Positions 17,203 through 27,527 of a stretch of 64,000 nucleotides of DNA are shown one piece after another. Source of the DNA: Rhodococcus ruber NBRC 15591 (GTDB lineage Bacteria > Actinomycetota > Actinomycetes > Mycobacteriales > Mycobacteriaceae); assembly GCF_001894945.1 (NCBI RefSeq), contig NZ_BCXE01000023.1:1-64000 (forward strand). The letters are read 5' to 3'. The translations under genes were made by a program, and so were the position numbers. Position 1 is the stretch's first letter, and the number at the start of each line of letters is the position of its first letter. Under the pieces are notes generated by a model. The model was given only the letters and a program-made list of their open reading frames with translations, searched no databases and was not told the DNA's origin.

Positions 17203-17766
17203 ATGAACCCGGTGTACGAGAACGACATCGCGTCGGTACTGATCTCCGAGGAACAGATCGAACAGCGCACGAAGGAGCTGGCCGAGACCATCGCCGCGCG
17301 CTATCCGGTGGGCGCACCCGAGGGTGATCTGCTGCTCATCGGCGTGCTCAAGGGCGCGATCTTCTTCATGACCGACTTCGCGCGGGCGCTGCCGATCCCC
17401 ACCCAGATGGAATTCATGGCGGTCAGCTCGTACGGGTCGTCCACCTCGTCGTCCGGCGTGGTGCGCATCCTCAAGGACCTCGACAAGGACATCGCCGGCC
17501 GGAACGTGCTGATCGTCGAGGACATCATCGACTCCGGCCTCACGCTGTCCTGGCTCATGCGCAACCTCTCCTCCCGGAACCCGGCGTCCCTCGAGGTGGT
17601 GACGCTGCTGCGCAAACCGGAGGCCGTGAAGGTCGACGTCCACGTCGCCGACGTGGGATTCGACATCCCGGACGAGTTCGTCGTCGGCTACGGCCTCGAC
17701 TACGACGAGCGCTACCGTGATCTGCCGTACATCGGCACCCTCGACCCGAAGGTCTACACCGACTGA
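17203..17766 (+). CDS. hpt: hypoxanthine phosphoribosyltransferase
   Basis: A 187-residue type I phosphoribosyltransferase with the PRPP-binding motif [11 protein letters not shown] and the flexible-loop SSYGSST segment. It salvages hypoxanthine and guanine to IMP and GMP. ATG 17203 follows AGGGAAGGCAGG by a few bases, 11 bases after tilS. Its last 13 bases overlap the 3' end of the convergent kinase gene. Length and motifs are normal. Confidence 0.95.
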   Translation: MNPVYENDIASVLISEEQIEQRTKELAETIAARYPVGAPEGDLLLIGVLKGAIFFMTDFARALPIPTQMEFMAVSSYGSSTSSSGVVRILKDLDKDIAGRNVLIVEDIIDSGLTLSWLMRNLSSRNPASLEVVTLLRKPEAVKVDVHVADVGFDIPDEFVVGYGLDYDERYRDLPYIGTLDPKVYTD

Positions 17767-19946
17767 TCCGGGCCCGGCTTCACCGGCTCGCGCGTCGCCC
17801 GGGTCGGGGCCACGCCGCGCTGCAGGGCGCGCAGGTCGTCCTCCATGATGCGGAACAACCAGTACACGAGCACGAACGCGGCGATGCTGCCCACCGCCAG
17901 TACCCGCACCGCGACGAGGACCTGCTGGATCTCCTCGGGTGAGAGGTACGTCACGCCGGCCACCCCGACGAGCGGAACGGCCGCCGCCAGCGCCAGGTAG
18001 CGCACACTGCGGCGGTGCAGGCCCTCGAGTTCGCGGGCATCCGTGGCGTCGGTCGCCCCGTGCGGCAGGAAGGCCGGATACAACGATCGCACCATGTAGA
18101 AGGCGACCAGGAAGAACGGATAGGCGACGGCGATCGCCCCGCACACCAGGATCGACGTGAGGAAGTGCGCGGCGGAGGGGCCGTCGATGTTGCCGCCGAC
18201 GAAGTGCAGTGCCACCGGGAACGCGATGCCGGCGACCGTCCACAGGGTCATCACCACGGCGGCGACGCGATCGCTGATCAGCAGTGCGTCGTGCCGCGCC
18301 CGGGCGAGTTCCACTGCGTCGTAGCTGCGGCCGCGGTGCAGACCGCGCGGGACGGTGATCAACCGTCGGCACAGATACACGATGATCACCGTGCCGAGCG
18401 GGAAGGTGATCCCGTTGATGATCAGCGCGAGCTGCTCGAATTCGCGCTGGGTGTCCGGTGGGAGCCGGTCGACGATCAGGTTCGCATTGTGCTGGTAGTT
18501 GTAGAGCGCGGCCAGCACGTTCGGGATCGCGATTGCGGCGGTGAGGATCGGCACCACGGGGCGCCGGAGCCGGGCGCGCCAGCTGTGCGGCGGCGGGTCG
18601 ACGAGGTCCCGGGCCCGCGGATCGAGGCACAGGTCGAACTGCTGTGCCAGCTCCGCACCCGACGCCCACCGATCCGCCGGATCCGGTTCGAGGCACTTCG
18701 CGAGCACCCGCAGCAGAGTCTGGGGGCAGTCGGCCGGGATCCGCTCGCGCGCGGCCGCGGTCAGTCCGGAGCGTCGCCGCGCGAGCATCGTCTCGAGTGC
18801 GGGCAGGGTTTCGGCGCCTAGGTCGTCCTCGCTGTTGGGCCGGCCACCCGTGAGCAGTTCCCACAACATGACCCCGAGCGCGTAGATGTCGCTGCGGGTG
18901 TCCATGTCCGCGGCGGTGCCGGGCAGACCGGGATGGCACGCCTCGAGCTGCTCGGGCGACATGTACGCCAGGGACCCGCCGAGGTACGCCACGGCCGACG
19001 TGCCACCGACGGACTCGGCGAAACTGATGTTGAAGTCGGCGAGCTTGGGCACGCCCTCCGCCGTGAGCAGAACGTTGGCGGGCTTCACGTCGCGGTGCAG
19101 CACTCCGCGCCGATCGGCGTAGTCCAGTGCGGACGCGAGCCGGCGCCCGAGCCACGCGACGGTCTCGGGCCAGCTCAGGTTCTCGAGCCGGCTGCGCACG
19201 GTCGACTCGGCGGGCCGGATCTCCCCCTTCTCGGCGAGGGTCTCGTCGACGACGTCGAGCAGGAGCCGGCCGCTGCGCTGCTCGGGTGGGGTGGTGCGCA
19301 CCCGGTGCAGCACCCGCAGCAGCGTCCCACCCGGCAGATACTGCATGTACAGCAGCCGCAGGCCGTGGTCCGGCAGGATCCGCTGGTCGAAGACACGGAC
19401 GATGTAGTCGTGGTCGAGCTGGGCGAGGGTCTGGGCCTCGGTACCGCGGTCGGGGGAGATCTTCACGGCGACGAGCCGCTGCATCGAGTGCTGCCGGGCC
19501 AGGAACACCCGCCCGAAGGCGCCGCGGCCGAGGTTGGTGAGCAGGTCGAAGTCGTCGATCCGGTTCCCGGCTTCGACGTCGTCGATGCCGGTCGGGACGC
19601 GGACCGGGAACGGCTCGGTCGTCGCTTCGCCGCGAGGGACGACCGCGCTGGTACGGGCCGGTTCGGTGGGCGCATCGGCCGTACGGGTGAGCTCCACGGC
19701 GGCCGTGCGGGTCGGCTCCGCCTCGGCGGTGCGAGTCGGGTCGGCCTCGGCGGTGCGGGTCGGGTCGGCCTCGGCGGTGCGGGTCGGCTCGGCCTCGGCG
19801 GCGCGGGTCGGCTCCGCCTCGGCGGTGCGGGTCGGCTCCGCCTCGGCTGTACGGGTGGGATCGGCCGCAACCGTGCGGGTCGGCTCGGCCGCAGCGGAAT
19901 GGGTCGGGTCGGCCTCGGTTGCAGATTCCGGCTCCTGCATGGCCAT
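17754..19946 (-). CDS. membrane Ser/Thr protein kinase with repeat-rich N-terminus
   Basis: About 730 residues. An N-terminal disordered tail of ten 8-residue repeats (consensus AEPTRTAE) precedes a Hanks-type kinase domain: glycine loop [14 protein letters not shown] lysine, [10 protein letters not shown] catalytic loop, ADFN in place of the usual DFG, and SPEQ. The C-terminal third has about six membrane helices, unlike the one-helix PknA/PknB type. The aspartate of DFN is kept, so activity is likely. TATCAT at 19952-19957 lies 5 bases upstream of the start, suggesting a near-leaderless transcript. ATG 19940 is an alternative start. Targets are unknown. The gene ends inside the convergent hpt gene. 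Confidence 0.85.
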   Translation of the reverse strand: MAMQEPESATEADPTHSAAAEPTRTVAADPTRTAEAEPTRTAEAEPTRAAEAEPTRTAEADPTRTAEADPTRTAEAEPTRTAAVELTRTADAPTEPARTSAVVPRGEATTEPFPVRVPTGIDDVEAGNRIDDFDLLTNLGRGAFGRVFLARQHSMQRLVAVKISPDRGTEAQTLAQLDHDYIVRVFDQRILPDHGLRLLYMQYLPGGTLLRVLHRVRTTPPEQRSGRLLLDVVDETLAEKGEIRPAESTVRSRLENLSWPETVAWLGRRLASALDYADRRGVLHRDVKPANVLLTAEGVPKLADFNISFAESVGGTSAVAYLGGSLAYMSPEQLEACHPGLPGTAADMDTRSDIYALGVMLWELLTGGRPNSEDDLGAETLPALETMLARRRSGLTAAARERIPADCPQTLLRVLAKCLEPDPADRWASGAELAQQFDLCLDPRARDLVDPPPHSWRARLRRPVVPILTAAIAIPNVLAALYNYQHNANLIVDRLPPDTQREFEQLALIINGITFPLGTVIIVYLCRRLITVPRGLHRGRSYDAVELARARHDALLISDRVAAVVMTLWTVAGIAFPVALHFVGGNIDGPSAAHFLTSILVCGAIAVAYPFFLVAFYMVRSLYPAFLPHGATDATDARELEGLHRRSVRYLALAAAVPLVGVAGVTYLSPEEIQQVLVAVRVLAVGSIAAFVLVYWLFRIMEDDLRALQRGVAPTRATREPVKPGPDQSV
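19674..19913 (-). repeat. 24-bp coding repeats in the kinase N-terminus
   Basis: Ten units of 24 bp encode degenerate 8-residue repeats of the type A(E/D)PTRTAE. Units differ mostly by single substitutions, which suggests recent slippage or recombination. The repeated threonines could be autophosphorylation sites (speculative). Confidence 0.85.
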
Positions 19947-20173
19947 GCGAAATGATAACCACGGTGGGGCCCGTGCCCGCAGGCGGCTGACGCGACCGGC
20001 GGGAACCTCCGGGTGGCCCCGGACGTTGACCCCTCGAACCGTGCGGGCGCGCGAGGGCAACGCTGCGCGTACACGCGGTAACCTTGCGGTGTCCGGTTCG
20101 TCGCCGGACTCCTCGGGACGACCACGATGATGACCGCACTATCGAAAGGACCGGCCGGCCGGGCCGAACCTGT

Positions 20174-22531
20174 ATGAACCGCAAGACAGTGTTCCGTAAT
20201 CTGGCGATCGTCGCCGGCATCCTGTTGGTCATCTACGCCTTCAGCTACTTCGGCGACGACACCCGCGGTTTCACCAAGGTGGACACGTCTGTCGCGCTTG
20301 CTCAGCTCGATGCGGACAACGTCAGCCGGGCGCAGATCGACGACCGCGAGCAGCAGGTACGCCTGTGGCTGAAGAGCGGCAACGAGGCGACCGGGGACGA
20401 CACCGAAATCCTCGCCAAGTACCCGGAGTCGGCGTCCGAGCAGATCTTCGACAAGGTCGCCGGCGCGGGCCTCGAGAAGTTCGACACCACCGTCACCCAG
20501 GAGAGCTGGCTGACGTCGATCCTGCTGTTCGTGCTCCCGATGATCATCCTGCTCGGGGTGTTCTTCTTCGTGATGAGCCGCATGCAGGGCGGTGGCCGCG
20601 GCGGGATGATGGGCTTCGGCAAGTCCAAGGCCAAGCAGCTGACCAAGGACATGCCCAAGACCACGTTCGCCGACGTCGCCGGTGCGGACGAGGCCGTCGA
20701 AGAGCTGTACGAGATCAAGGACTTCCTCCAGAACCCGGCGCGCTACCAGGCCCTCGGCGCGAAGATCCCGAAGGGCGTCCTGCTGTACGGCCCTCCCGGC
20801 ACGGGCAAGACCCTGCTCGCCCGCGCGGTTGCCGGTGAGGCCGGCGTCCCGTTCTTCACCATCTCCGGTTCGGACTTCGTGGAGATGTTCGTCGGCGTCG
20901 GTGCGTCCCGCGTGCGCGACCTGTTCGAGCAGGCCAAGCAGAACAGCCCCTGCATCATCTTCGTCGACGAGATCGACGCGGTCGGCCGTCAGCGTGGTGC
21001 CGGCCTCGGCGGCGGCCACGACGAACGGGAGCAGACGCTCAACCAGCTGCTCGTCGAAATGGACGGCTTCGGGGACCGGCAGGGCATCATCCTCATCGCC
21101 GCCACCAACCGTCCCGACATCCTGGATCCGGCCCTGCTGCGGCCGGGCCGGTTCGACCGGCAGATCCCGGTCACCAACCCCGACCTCGCCGGGCGCCGGG
21201 CGATCCTGCAGGTGCATTCCAAGGGCAAGCCGCTCGACCAGCACGCCGACCTCGAGGGACTGGCCAAGCGCACCGTCGGCATGTCCGGCGCGGACCTGGC
21301 CAACGTCGTGAACGAGGCTGCGCTGCTCACCGCGCGCGAGAACGGCACCGTGATCACCGAGGCCGCACTCGAGGAGTCGGTGGACCGGGTGATCGGCGGC
21401 CCGCGCCGCAAGAGCCGCATCATCAGCGAGCACGAGAAGAAGATCACCGCCTACCACGAGGGTGGGCACACGCTCGCCGCGTGGGCGATGCCGGACATCG
21501 AGCCCGTCTACAAGGTGACGATCCTCGCCCGCGGCCGCACCGGCGGTCACGCGATGACCGTCCCCGAGGACGACAAGGGCCTGATGACCCGCTCGGAGAT
21601 GATCGCCCGCCTGGTGATGGCCATGGGTGGCCGCGCGGCCGAGGAACTCGTGTTCCACGAGCCGACGACGGGTGCCTCCTCGGACATCGACCAGGCCACC
21701 AAGATCGCCCGTGCGATGGTCACCGAGTACGGCATGAGCGCCCGCCTCGGCGCCGTCCGCTACGGGCAGGAACACGGCGACCCGTTCCTCGGCCGCTCGA
21801 TGGGCGTGCAGTCCGACTACTCGCACGAGGTGGCCCGCGAGATCGACGAGGAGGTGCGCAACCTCATCGAGGCCGCGCACACCGAGGCCTGGGCGATCCT
21901 CAACGACTACCGCGACGTGCTGGACGTGCTCGCCGGGGAACTGCTCGAACACGAGACCCTCACCCGCAAGGATCTCGAGCGGATCCTCGCCTCCGTCGAG
22001 AAGCGGCCGCGGATCACCGAGTTCAACGACTTCGGTGGACGCACGCCGTCGGACAAGCCCCCCATCAAGACGCCGGCCGAGCGGGCGAAGGAACGCGGTG
22101 AGCCGTGGCCGCCGGAAGCGGTGCGCCCGTCCTTCACCAAGCCTGCCCAGCCGCAGCCCCAGCCCCAGCCGCAGCCGCAGCCGCAGCCGCAGCCCCAGCC
22201 GCTGCCGCAGTCGCAGCCCGCGGCGCCGACCAACGGGCATCCGGCGCCGGTGCCGGCGCCCGCGTCGGAGCCGCTGCCGGGCTTCGGGCAGCCGCCGTAC
22301 CCGGGCGGACCCCGCCACGCCACCCGGCCCGACTACGGCGCCCCGGCGGGCTGGTCGGCACCCGGTTGGCCGCCTGCCGAGTCCGAGCGGCCGCAGAGCA
22401 CCTATCCTGGGTATCCGCAATGGACCCAGCCCGCGCGCCCGGCCGACGAGGACGAGCGACAGGCCGAGCGGAACGTGGCTCCCGAGTCACCGCCGACACA
22501 GCCGTGGGAGGGGCCGACCGGTCCGCGCTGA
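20174..22531 (+). CDS. ftsH: ATP-dependent membrane zinc protease FtsH
   Basis: A 785-residue AAA+ membrane protease. Two membrane helices flank a small external domain (residues 8-27 and 115-135). The AAA module follows with Walker A GPPGTGKT (K212), Walker B IIFVDEID and SRH region [20 protein letters not shown], then the protease domain with zinc site HEGGH (H428, H432). The C-terminal 130 residues are Pro/Gln-rich and low-complexity, a tail found in actinobacterial FtsH. It degrades membrane and short-lived cytosolic proteins. ATG 20174 has no close ribosome site. It is followed by the folate genes, as in mycobacteria. Confidence 0.95.
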   Translation: MNRKTVFRNLAIVAGILLVIYAFSYFGDDTRGFTKVDTSVALAQLDADNVSRAQIDDREQQVRLWLKSGNEATGDDTEILAKYPESASEQIFDKVAGAGLEKFDTTVTQESWLTSILLFVLPMIILLGVFFFVMSRMQGGGRGGMMGFGKSKAKQLTKDMPKTTFADVAGADEAVEELYEIKDFLQNPARYQALGAKIPKGVLLYGPPGTGKTLLARAVAGEAGVPFFTISGSDFVEMFVGVGASRVRDLFEQAKQNSPCIIFVDEIDAVGRQRGAGLGGGHDEREQTLNQLLVEMDGFGDRQGIILIAATNRPDILDPALLRPGRFDRQIPVTNPDLAGRRAILQVHSKGKPLDQHADLEGLAKRTVGMSGADLANVVNEAALLTARENGTVITEAALEESVDRVIGGPRRKSRIISEHEKKITAYHEGGHTLAAWAMPDIEPVYKVTILARGRTGGHAMTVPEDDKGLMTRSEMIARLVMAMGGRAAEELVFHEPTTGASSDIDQATKIARAMVTEYGMSARLGAVRYGQEHGDPFLGRSMGVQSDYSHEVAREIDEEVRNLIEAAHTEAWAILNDYRDVLDVLAGELLEHETLTRKDLERILASVEKRPRITEFNDFGGRTPSDKPPIKTPAERAKERGEPWPPEAVRPSFTKPAQPQPQPQPQPQPQPQPQPLPQSQPAAPTNGHPAPVPAPASEPLPGFGQPPYPGGPRHATRPDYGAPAGWSAPGWPPAESERPQSTYPGYPQWTQPARPADEDERQAERNVAPESPPTQPWEGPTGPR
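22138..22225 (+). repeat. CAGCC(C/G) hexamer repeats in ftsH
   Basis: About ten tandem CAGCCC/CAGCCG hexamers encode a Gln-Pro run in the disordered C-terminal tail of FtsH. Such runs are prone to length change. Confidence 0.75.
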
Positions 22532-22563
22532 ACCCGAGTCGAGAAGAGTGGAGGTACGGTCTG

Positions 22564-23217
22564 GTGTCGGTGAACCACCTGGATTCCGAGGCGGATTCCG
22601 TGTCGATCGGCGGTGACGGCGAGCTCCTGCGCAGCCGGGAATCGGGCCGGGCCTTCGATCAGGCTCGCGCGGAGGCGGCCGTGCGGGAACTGCTGATCGC
22701 GGTGGGGGAGGACCCCGAGCGCGAAGGGCTGCTCGACACCCCGGCCCGGGTCGCGCGGGCGTACCGGGAGATGTTCGCCGGTCTGTACACCGATCCGGAC
22801 TCGGTCCTGGACAAGACCTTCGACGAGGGCCATCAGGAACTCGTCCTGGTCCGCGACATTCCGATGTACTCGACGTGCGAGCACCACCTGGTCTCGTTCC
22901 ACGGGGTCGCGCACGTCGGCTACATCCCCGGTCCCACCGGCCGGGTGACGGGCCTGTCGAAGCTGGCGCGGGTGGTGGATCTGTACGCCAAGCGGCCGCA
23001 GGTGCAGGAGCGGCTGACCAGTCAGGTGGCGGATGCGCTGATGCGCAAGCTGGATCCGGTCGGGGTGATCGTGGTCGTCGAGGCCGAGCATCTGTGCATG
23101 GCCATGCGGGGCATCCGCAAGCCGGGGGCGAGCACCACGACCTCGGCGGTGCGGGGGTTGCTGCAGACCAACTCGGCGTCGCGTGCCGAGGCCCTGGATC
23201 TGATCCTGCGCCGGTGA
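22564..23217 (+). CDS. folE: GTP cyclohydrolase I
   Basis: A 217-residue type I GTP cyclohydrolase, the first enzyme of tetrahydrofolate synthesis (GTP to dihydroneopterin triphosphate). The zinc-binding [12 protein letters not shown] and CMAMRGI motifs are present. The first 35 residues are a non-conserved extension typical of actinobacteria. GTG 22564 is chosen because GGAGG lies 9 bases upstream, 32 bases after the ftsH stop. It is the first gene of a folE-folP-folB-folK-DUF3180 run with overlapping ends. Confidence 0.95.
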   Translation: MSVNHLDSEADSVSIGGDGELLRSRESGRAFDQARAEAAVRELLIAVGEDPEREGLLDTPARVARAYREMFAGLYTDPDSVLDKTFDEGHQELVLVRDIPMYSTCEHHLVSFHGVAHVGYIPGPTGRVTGLSKLARVVDLYAKRPQVQERLTSQVADALMRKLDPVGVIVVVEAEHLCMAMRGIRKPGASTTTSAVRGLLQTNSASRAEALDLILRR

Positions 23218-24071
23218 GCATGCTGCCGAACCCCGGTCGCCCGGTGGTGATGGGTGTGCTGAACGTGACGCGGGATTCGTTCTCGGACGGCGGCCGGTAC
23301 CTCGACCGCGACGCGGCGATCGCGCACGGCCTGGAACTGCGTGACCTGGGTGTGGACATCGTCGACGTCGGTGGGGAATCCACCCGTCCCGGAGCGGCTC
23401 GCGTCGACCCGGAGGTCGAGGCCGCGCGGGTCGCGCCGGTCGTCGCCGCGTTGAGCGCCGCCGGCATTCCCACCAGTGTCGACACCATGCGTGCCTCCGT
23501 GGCCGAGGCGGCGATCGAGGCCGGGGTCACCATCGTCAACGACGTCTCGGGTGGACGCGCCGACTCTCGCATGGCCGCGGTCGTGGCCGCGGCCGGCGTG
23601 CCGTGGATCCTCATGCACTGGCGACCCGCCGGCGGCTTCGTGCACGCCGGCGGATCCACCCACTACGACGACGTGGTCCGCGAAGTGCGCGGGGAGCTGA
23701 TGGTGCAGGTGGACGCCGCGATCGCGGCCGGCGTGGATCCGGCGAACATCATCCTCGATCCCGGCCTCGGCTTCGTGAAGGACGCCGACCACAACTGGGA
23801 ACTGCTGCGCCGCCTGCCCGAGCTCACCGAACTCGGCTACCCGGTGCTGATCGGTGCGTCGCGCAAACGCTTCCTCGGTTCCCTGCTCGCCGCCCCCGAC
23901 GGCACGATCCGGCCACCCGGTGGCCGCGAGGTGGCCACGGCCGTCGTGTCGGCGCTCGCGGCGGAGCACGGGGCGTGGGGAGTGCGCGTGCACGACGTGC
24001 GGGCGTCGCTGGACGCTGTCGCCGTCGTCGGGGCGTGGCAGCGCGGCAGTGCGGCGGGAGGATCGGCGTGA
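23214..24071 (+). CDS. folP: dihydropteroate synthase
   Basis: A 285-residue dihydropteroate synthase, the sulfonamide target, joining p-aminobenzoate to dihydropterin pyrophosphate. Diagnostic segments are [34 protein letters not shown] and [11 protein letters not shown] 23214 overlaps the folE stop (GTGA); ATG 23220 is a less likely alternative. The key Asn, Arg and Lys residues are in place. Confidence 0.96.
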   Translation: MSMLPNPGRPVVMGVLNVTRDSFSDGGRYLDRDAAIAHGLELRDLGVDIVDVGGESTRPGAARVDPEVEAARVAPVVAALSAAGIPTSVDTMRASVAEAAIEAGVTIVNDVSGGRADSRMAAVVAAAGVPWILMHWRPAGGFVHAGGSTHYDDVVREVRGELMVQVDAAIAAGVDPANIILDPGLGFVKDADHNWELLRRLPELTELGYPVLIGASRKRFLGSLLAAPDGTIRPPGGREVATAVVSALAAEHGAWGVRVHDVRASLDAVAVVGAWQRGSAAGGSA

Positions 24072-24436
24072 GCGACCGGATCGAACTGCGCGGACTGCGG
24101 GTCCGCGGCCACCACGGGGTGTTCGACCACGAGAAGCGCGACGGCCAGGACTTCCTGGTGGACATCGTCGCGTGGCTCGATCTCGCACCGGCTGCGGCGA
24201 GCGACGCCCTCGACGACACCCTGCACTACGGCATCCTCGCCGAGCGGGCCGCCGCGATCGTCGCGGGCCCGTCACGCGACCTCATCGAGACCGTTGCCGG
24301 TGAGATCGCCGCCGACGTCCTCACCGACCCGCGGGTCACCCGGGTCGAGGTCACCCTGCACAAGCCGTCGGCGCCGATCCCGCTGACCTTCGCGGACGTG
24401 GCGGTGGTGGTCGAGCGCACCCGGAGCGGCTCGTGA
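24068..24436 (+). CDS. folB: dihydroneopterin aldolase
   Basis: A 122-residue dihydroneopterin aldolase. It begins with [18 protein letters not shown], whose glutamate and surrounding residues line the pterin pocket, and has the conserved lysine of the [10 protein letters not shown] segment. It converts dihydroneopterin to 6-hydroxymethyl-dihydropterin and glycolaldehyde. GTG 24068 overlaps the folP stop by four bases, which supports coupled translation. Confidence 0.94.
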   Translation: MSDRIELRGLRVRGHHGVFDHEKRDGQDFLVDIVAWLDLAPAAASDALDDTLHYGILAERAAAIVAGPSRDLIETVAGEIAADVLTDPRVTRVEVTLHKPSAPIPLTFADVAVVVERTRSGS

Positions 24437-24957
24437 GCCGGGCGGTGCTGTCCATCGGCTCGAACATCGGGGACCGGACCGCGCACCTGCGCTCGGTCAC
24501 CGAAGCTCTCGCCGACCGGATCGTGGTCGTGTCGCCGGTGTATTCGACCGCGCCGTGGGGCGGGGTCGAGCAGCAGGACTTCCTCAACGCCGTCGTCGTC
24601 GCCGAGGACCCGTCGCTGGACTGCCGCGGCTGGCTCTACCTGGGCCGGCAGCTCGAGGCTGCCGCCGACCGGGTCCGGGAACAGCGGTGGGGTCCGCGCA
24701 GCCTCGACGTGGACGTGGTCACCTGCCACGACTCGGACGGCCGCGAGGTTCTCAGCGACGATCCCGAGCTGACCCTGCCGCATCCGCGCGCCCACCTGCG
24801 CGCCTTCGTGCTCGTCCCGTGGTGGGACGTCGAACCGCAGGCGACGCTGGTGGTCGACGGCACGCGACGGCCGTTGACGGAGTGGCTCGCGGCTCTCGCC
24901 GTCGACGAACGCGAAGGTGTGCGCCGCACCGAGTACCGGCTGGAGCCGCCGCGGTGA
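24433..24957 (+). CDS. folK: 6-hydroxymethyl-dihydropterin pyrophosphokinase
   Basis: A 174-residue HPPK. The N-terminal [10 protein letters not shown] segment, the NAVV strand and the signature [10 protein letters not shown] with its magnesium-binding aspartates are present. It pyrophosphorylates the pterin used by FolP. The gene starts with GTG 24433 inside the folB stop (GTGA). Confidence 0.95.
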   Translation: MSRAVLSIGSNIGDRTAHLRSVTEALADRIVVVSPVYSTAPWGGVEQQDFLNAVVVAEDPSLDCRGWLYLGRQLEAAADRVREQRWGPRSLDVDVVTCHDSDGREVLSDDPELTLPHPRAHLRAFVLVPWWDVEPQATLVVDGTRRPLTEWLAALAVDEREGVRRTEYRLEPPR

Positions 24958-25421
24958 TGAAGCCGACGCGTATCCGGGATCTGCTGGCGCTGGCGGTGCT
25001 CGCCGCCGTCGCGGCATGGCTGCTGGCGCGCGGCCTGTACGGCACGCTGCCGCCGATCCCCGTCTATGCGGGAGCGTCGCTGTATCCGGTCGCGATCGTC
25101 GAGGTGGTGCTGGCCTTCATGATCCGTTCCCGCGTCGGCAAGCACGAGATCGGCGACGGGCCGCACCAGTTGCATCCCATCACGGCGGCTCGTGCGGTGG
25201 CGCTCGCGAAGGCATCGGCATTGGTCGGTGCGGCCAGCGCGGGCATCTGGGCGGGGTTCCTGCTGTACCTGGTGCCGCAGCGACCGGTGCTCCAGGCCGC
25301 GGTCGAGGACAGCGCCGGTGTGATCGTCGGGCTGCTCGCCGGTGTGGCACTCGCGGGTGCCGCCCTGTGGCTCGAACATTGTTGCCGGACACCGGAAGAT
25401 CCCGACGAGCCGGCGACCTGA
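24957..25421 (+). CDS. DUF3180 membrane protein
   Basis: About 154 residues with four hydrophobic segments, the first at residues 10-28 and the last at 118-138, and a conserved polar loop (GDGPHQLHPITAARAVALAKAS). It matches the actinobacterial DUF3180 family, which follows folK in mycobacteria (Rv3605c position). The function is unknown; constant linkage suggests a role near folate metabolism or its transport (inference). ATG 24957 overlaps the folK stop by one base; GTG 24954 is an alternative. Confidence 0.85.
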   Translation: MKPTRIRDLLALAVLAAVAAWLLARGLYGTLPPIPVYAGASLYPVAIVEVVLAFMIRSRVGKHEIGDGPHQLHPITAARAVALAKASALVGAASAGIWAGFLLYLVPQRPVLQAAVEDSAGVIVGLLAGVALAGAALWLEHCCRTPEDPDEPAT

Positions 25422-25475
25422 CGGCGGCGGCGGTCCGGGTGCGCTCGACTTTCGGGTCACGGCGGCCACGCCCAG

Positions 25476-25491
25476 TAGTCTGGAGCCCATG
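25476..25491 (+). promoter_or_regulatory. leaderless promoter before the Rv3604c-like gene
   Basis: TAGTCT (25476-25481) followed by 7 bases and ATG (25489) gives a predicted transcription start at the start codon. Confidence 0.5.
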
Positions 25492-26463
25492 GGGACTCCG
25501 GTGCGAACGAGGAAGGGTCGTCGGCCACGGCGCAGCGCGAGTTCTGTGATCGTGGCGGCACTGCTCGCCCTGGCGCTGATCGCGTCGCTGTTCCTGGTCT
25601 TCAGCGACAGCGTCCAGCTGTTGCGTGTCGGGCTGGTGGTCGCGCTGTGGGCTGCCACCGTCGGCGCGATCGCCATGACGAAGTACCGACGCGAGTCGGC
25701 ACTGGACCGCGCCAAGGTCCGGGATCTGCAGACCGTGTACGAACTGCAGCTCGAACGGGAGATCGCGGCACGCCGCGAGTACGAGCTGACCGTCGAGGAG
25801 AAGGTCCGCTCGGAGCTGCGCATCGACGCCGACCAGATGGCGGCCCTGCGGGCCGAGCTCGCTGCGCTGCGACGCAACCTCGAGGTGCTCTTCGACGGCC
25901 GGCTGCCCGAGGACCGCGCCGCGTTGTGGGCGGGCCGGGGACAACTGCAGGAGCTCGGCGGCGGGAACTTCCGGGTCACCGCCGCGCCCCGCCCGGCGGG
26001 ACCGTTCTTCGCGTCGCCCGACGACGAGCCGGTGACCGCCGAGACCACGGTGGTCACCGACGGCGACACGACGACCGCTGTGCCCCGCCGCCCGGCGGGA
26101 GCGACGGCCGCTCCCGGCGCGTCGCCGGACCCGCGACGACAGGACGGGACCGGCCCCGAGGACCGGACCGAGGCCGGGACACGGCCGGAGGAACCCGAGG
26201 ACGCCGGGACACGGCCGGAGGAACCCGAGGCCGCCGGGACACGACCGGAACAGCCCGAGGACGCCGGGACACGACCGGAACAGCCCGAGGACGCCGGGTC
26301 CCAGCCGGAGCCACCCGAGGACGGGGCCTCGGACGCGGACGGCGACGCCGAGCCCACGGGCCGGCGCGCCCGGCGACGGCGGGCGGACGACGCGGGCGAG
26401 GGCGCGCACAGCCAGGGGCGCACGGTCGCGGAGATCCTGGCTGCCCTGTCCGCCGAACGCTGA
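25489..26463 (+). CDS. DUF6779-like membrane protein with coiled coil and repeats (Rv3604c-like)
   Basis: A 324-residue protein. Residues 1-18 are strongly basic, two membrane helices lie at about 20-62, a charged region at 65-140 is likely coiled coil, and the C-terminal half is disordered with five 10-residue repeats (EDAGTRPEEP type). It ends in a short conserved helix (VAEILAALSAER). Position and layout match the membrane protein between DUF3180 and the DUF2520 gene in mycobacteria. No enzymatic motif is present; the function is unknown. No ribosome site precedes ATG 25489. Confidence 0.8.
   Translation: MGTPVRTRKGRRPRRSASSVIVAALLALALIASLFLVFSDSVQLLRVGLVVALWAATVGAIAMTKYRRESALDRAKVRDLQTVYELQLEREIAARREYELTVEEKVRSELRIDADQMAALRAELAALRRNLEVLFDGRLPEDRAALWAGRGQLQELGGGNFRVTAAPRPAGPFFASPDDEPVTAETTVVTDGDTTTAVPRRPAGATAAPGASPDPRRQDGTGPEDRTEAGTRPEEPEDAGTRPEEPEAAGTRPEQPEDAGTRPEQPEDAGSQPEPPEDGASDADGDAEPTGRRARRRRADDAGEGAHSQGRTVAEILAALSAER
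26167..26323 (+). repeat. 30-bp coding tandem repeat
   Basis: Five units with a 30-bp period encode (E)DAGTRPEEP-like decapeptides in the disordered tail. The first two and the third and fourth units are nearly identical in DNA, which implies recent duplication. Confidence 0.85.
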
Positions 26464-26591
26464 GCACCCGCCACGGTAGGTGAGGCGCAGATCACGTTCT
26501 CTGCCGTGGCCGTGGTCGCTCGCACCGCGCTATCGTCGATCGGAACGTCTGGTACCCGCCGAGCGGGACTGGAACGAATGAGAGGACTCCC

Positions 26592-27527
26592 GTGACCTCC
26601 TTCGGGATCACCAACGAGCCTGCGCCTGCACGACTGACGGTCGGAATCGTTTCCGCCGGGCGGGTGGGCACGGCGATCGGCGCGGCACTCGAACGCGTCG
26701 GCCACCTGGTCGTGGCCTGTTCCGCCGTTTCCGAACAGTCCAAGCACCGCGCCCGCACCCGGCTCCCGGACACCGAAATTCTCCCCGTCGACGAGGTCGC
26801 CGCTCGCTGCGACCTGCTGCTCCTCGCCGTCCCGGACTCGGAACTCCACGCCCTCGTCCGCGGCCTCGCCGCCACCGGTTCCGTATCGCGCGGCACGATC
26901 GTCGCCCACACGTCCGGCGCGAACGGCGTCGGTGTTCTCGCTCCGCTGGCAGACCAGGGCGTCGTGCCGCTCGCCATCCATCCGGCGATGACGTTCACCG
27001 GCCACGACGAGGACACCGTCCGGCTCGCGTCGGCGTGCTTCGGCATCACGGCCGCCGACGACATCGGCTACGCGATCGCCCAGTCCCTCGTGCTCGAGAT
27101 CGGCGGCGAACCCGTGCGCGTCCGCGAGGAGCGGCGCGCGCTGTACCACGCCGCGCTCGCCCACGGCAGCAACCACCTCGTCACCCTCGTGGTCGATGCG
27201 GTGGAGGCGCTGCGGGTGGCGCTCGAGGGTGACGAACTGCTCGGCCAGCAACTCGTCGACGACGCGCCCGGTGGTGTCGCGGAGCGGGTGCTGCAGCCGC
27301 TGCTGGCGGCGGCGCTCGACAACGCGCTGCGCCGCGGACCGTCCGCGCTGACCGGTCCGGTCGCTCGCGGCGACGCGCAGGCCGTGGCCACGCACCTGCG
27401 GGTGCTCGACGAGGTCGAACCTCGGATCGCCGCCGGCTACCGGGCGATGTCGCTGCGTTCGGCGCAGCGCGCCGGTGCGAAACCGGAACTGATGGAGATC
27501 CTCGAAGGGGCTGATCACGGTGAGTGA
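26592..27527 (+). CDS. Rossmann-like DUF2520 oxidoreductase
   Basis: A 311-residue protein with a Rossmann nucleotide-binding start ([22 protein letters not shown]) and a C-terminal helical DUF2520 domain (IHPAMTFTG ... [15 protein letters not shown]). The fold is that of 6-phosphogluconate/ketopantoate reductases. Because the next genes are panC and panD, a ketopantoate-reductase-like role is attractive but not established. GTG 26592 is preceded by GAGAGGA, and its end overlaps panC by 8 bases. TATCGT at 26531-26536 is a possible -10. Confidence 0.85.
   Translation: MTSFGITNEPAPARLTVGIVSAGRVGTAIGAALERVGHLVVACSAVSEQSKHRARTRLPDTEILPVDEVAARCDLLLLAVPDSELHALVRGLAATGSVSRGTIVAHTSGANGVGVLAPLADQGVVPLAIHPAMTFTGHDEDTVRLASACFGITAADDIGYAIAQSLVLEIGGEPVRVREERRALYHAALAHGSNHLVTLVVDAVEALRVALEGDELLGQQLVDDAPGGVAERVLQPLLAAALDNALRRGPSALTGPVARGDAQAVATHLRVLDEVEPRIAAGYRAMSLRSAQRAGAKPELMEILEGADHGE

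Noticed and set aside
19463-22420. 985-codon minus-strand frame opposite ftsH
   Set aside because: Low-complexity Gly/Arg/Leu shadow of ftsH and of the kinase repeats.
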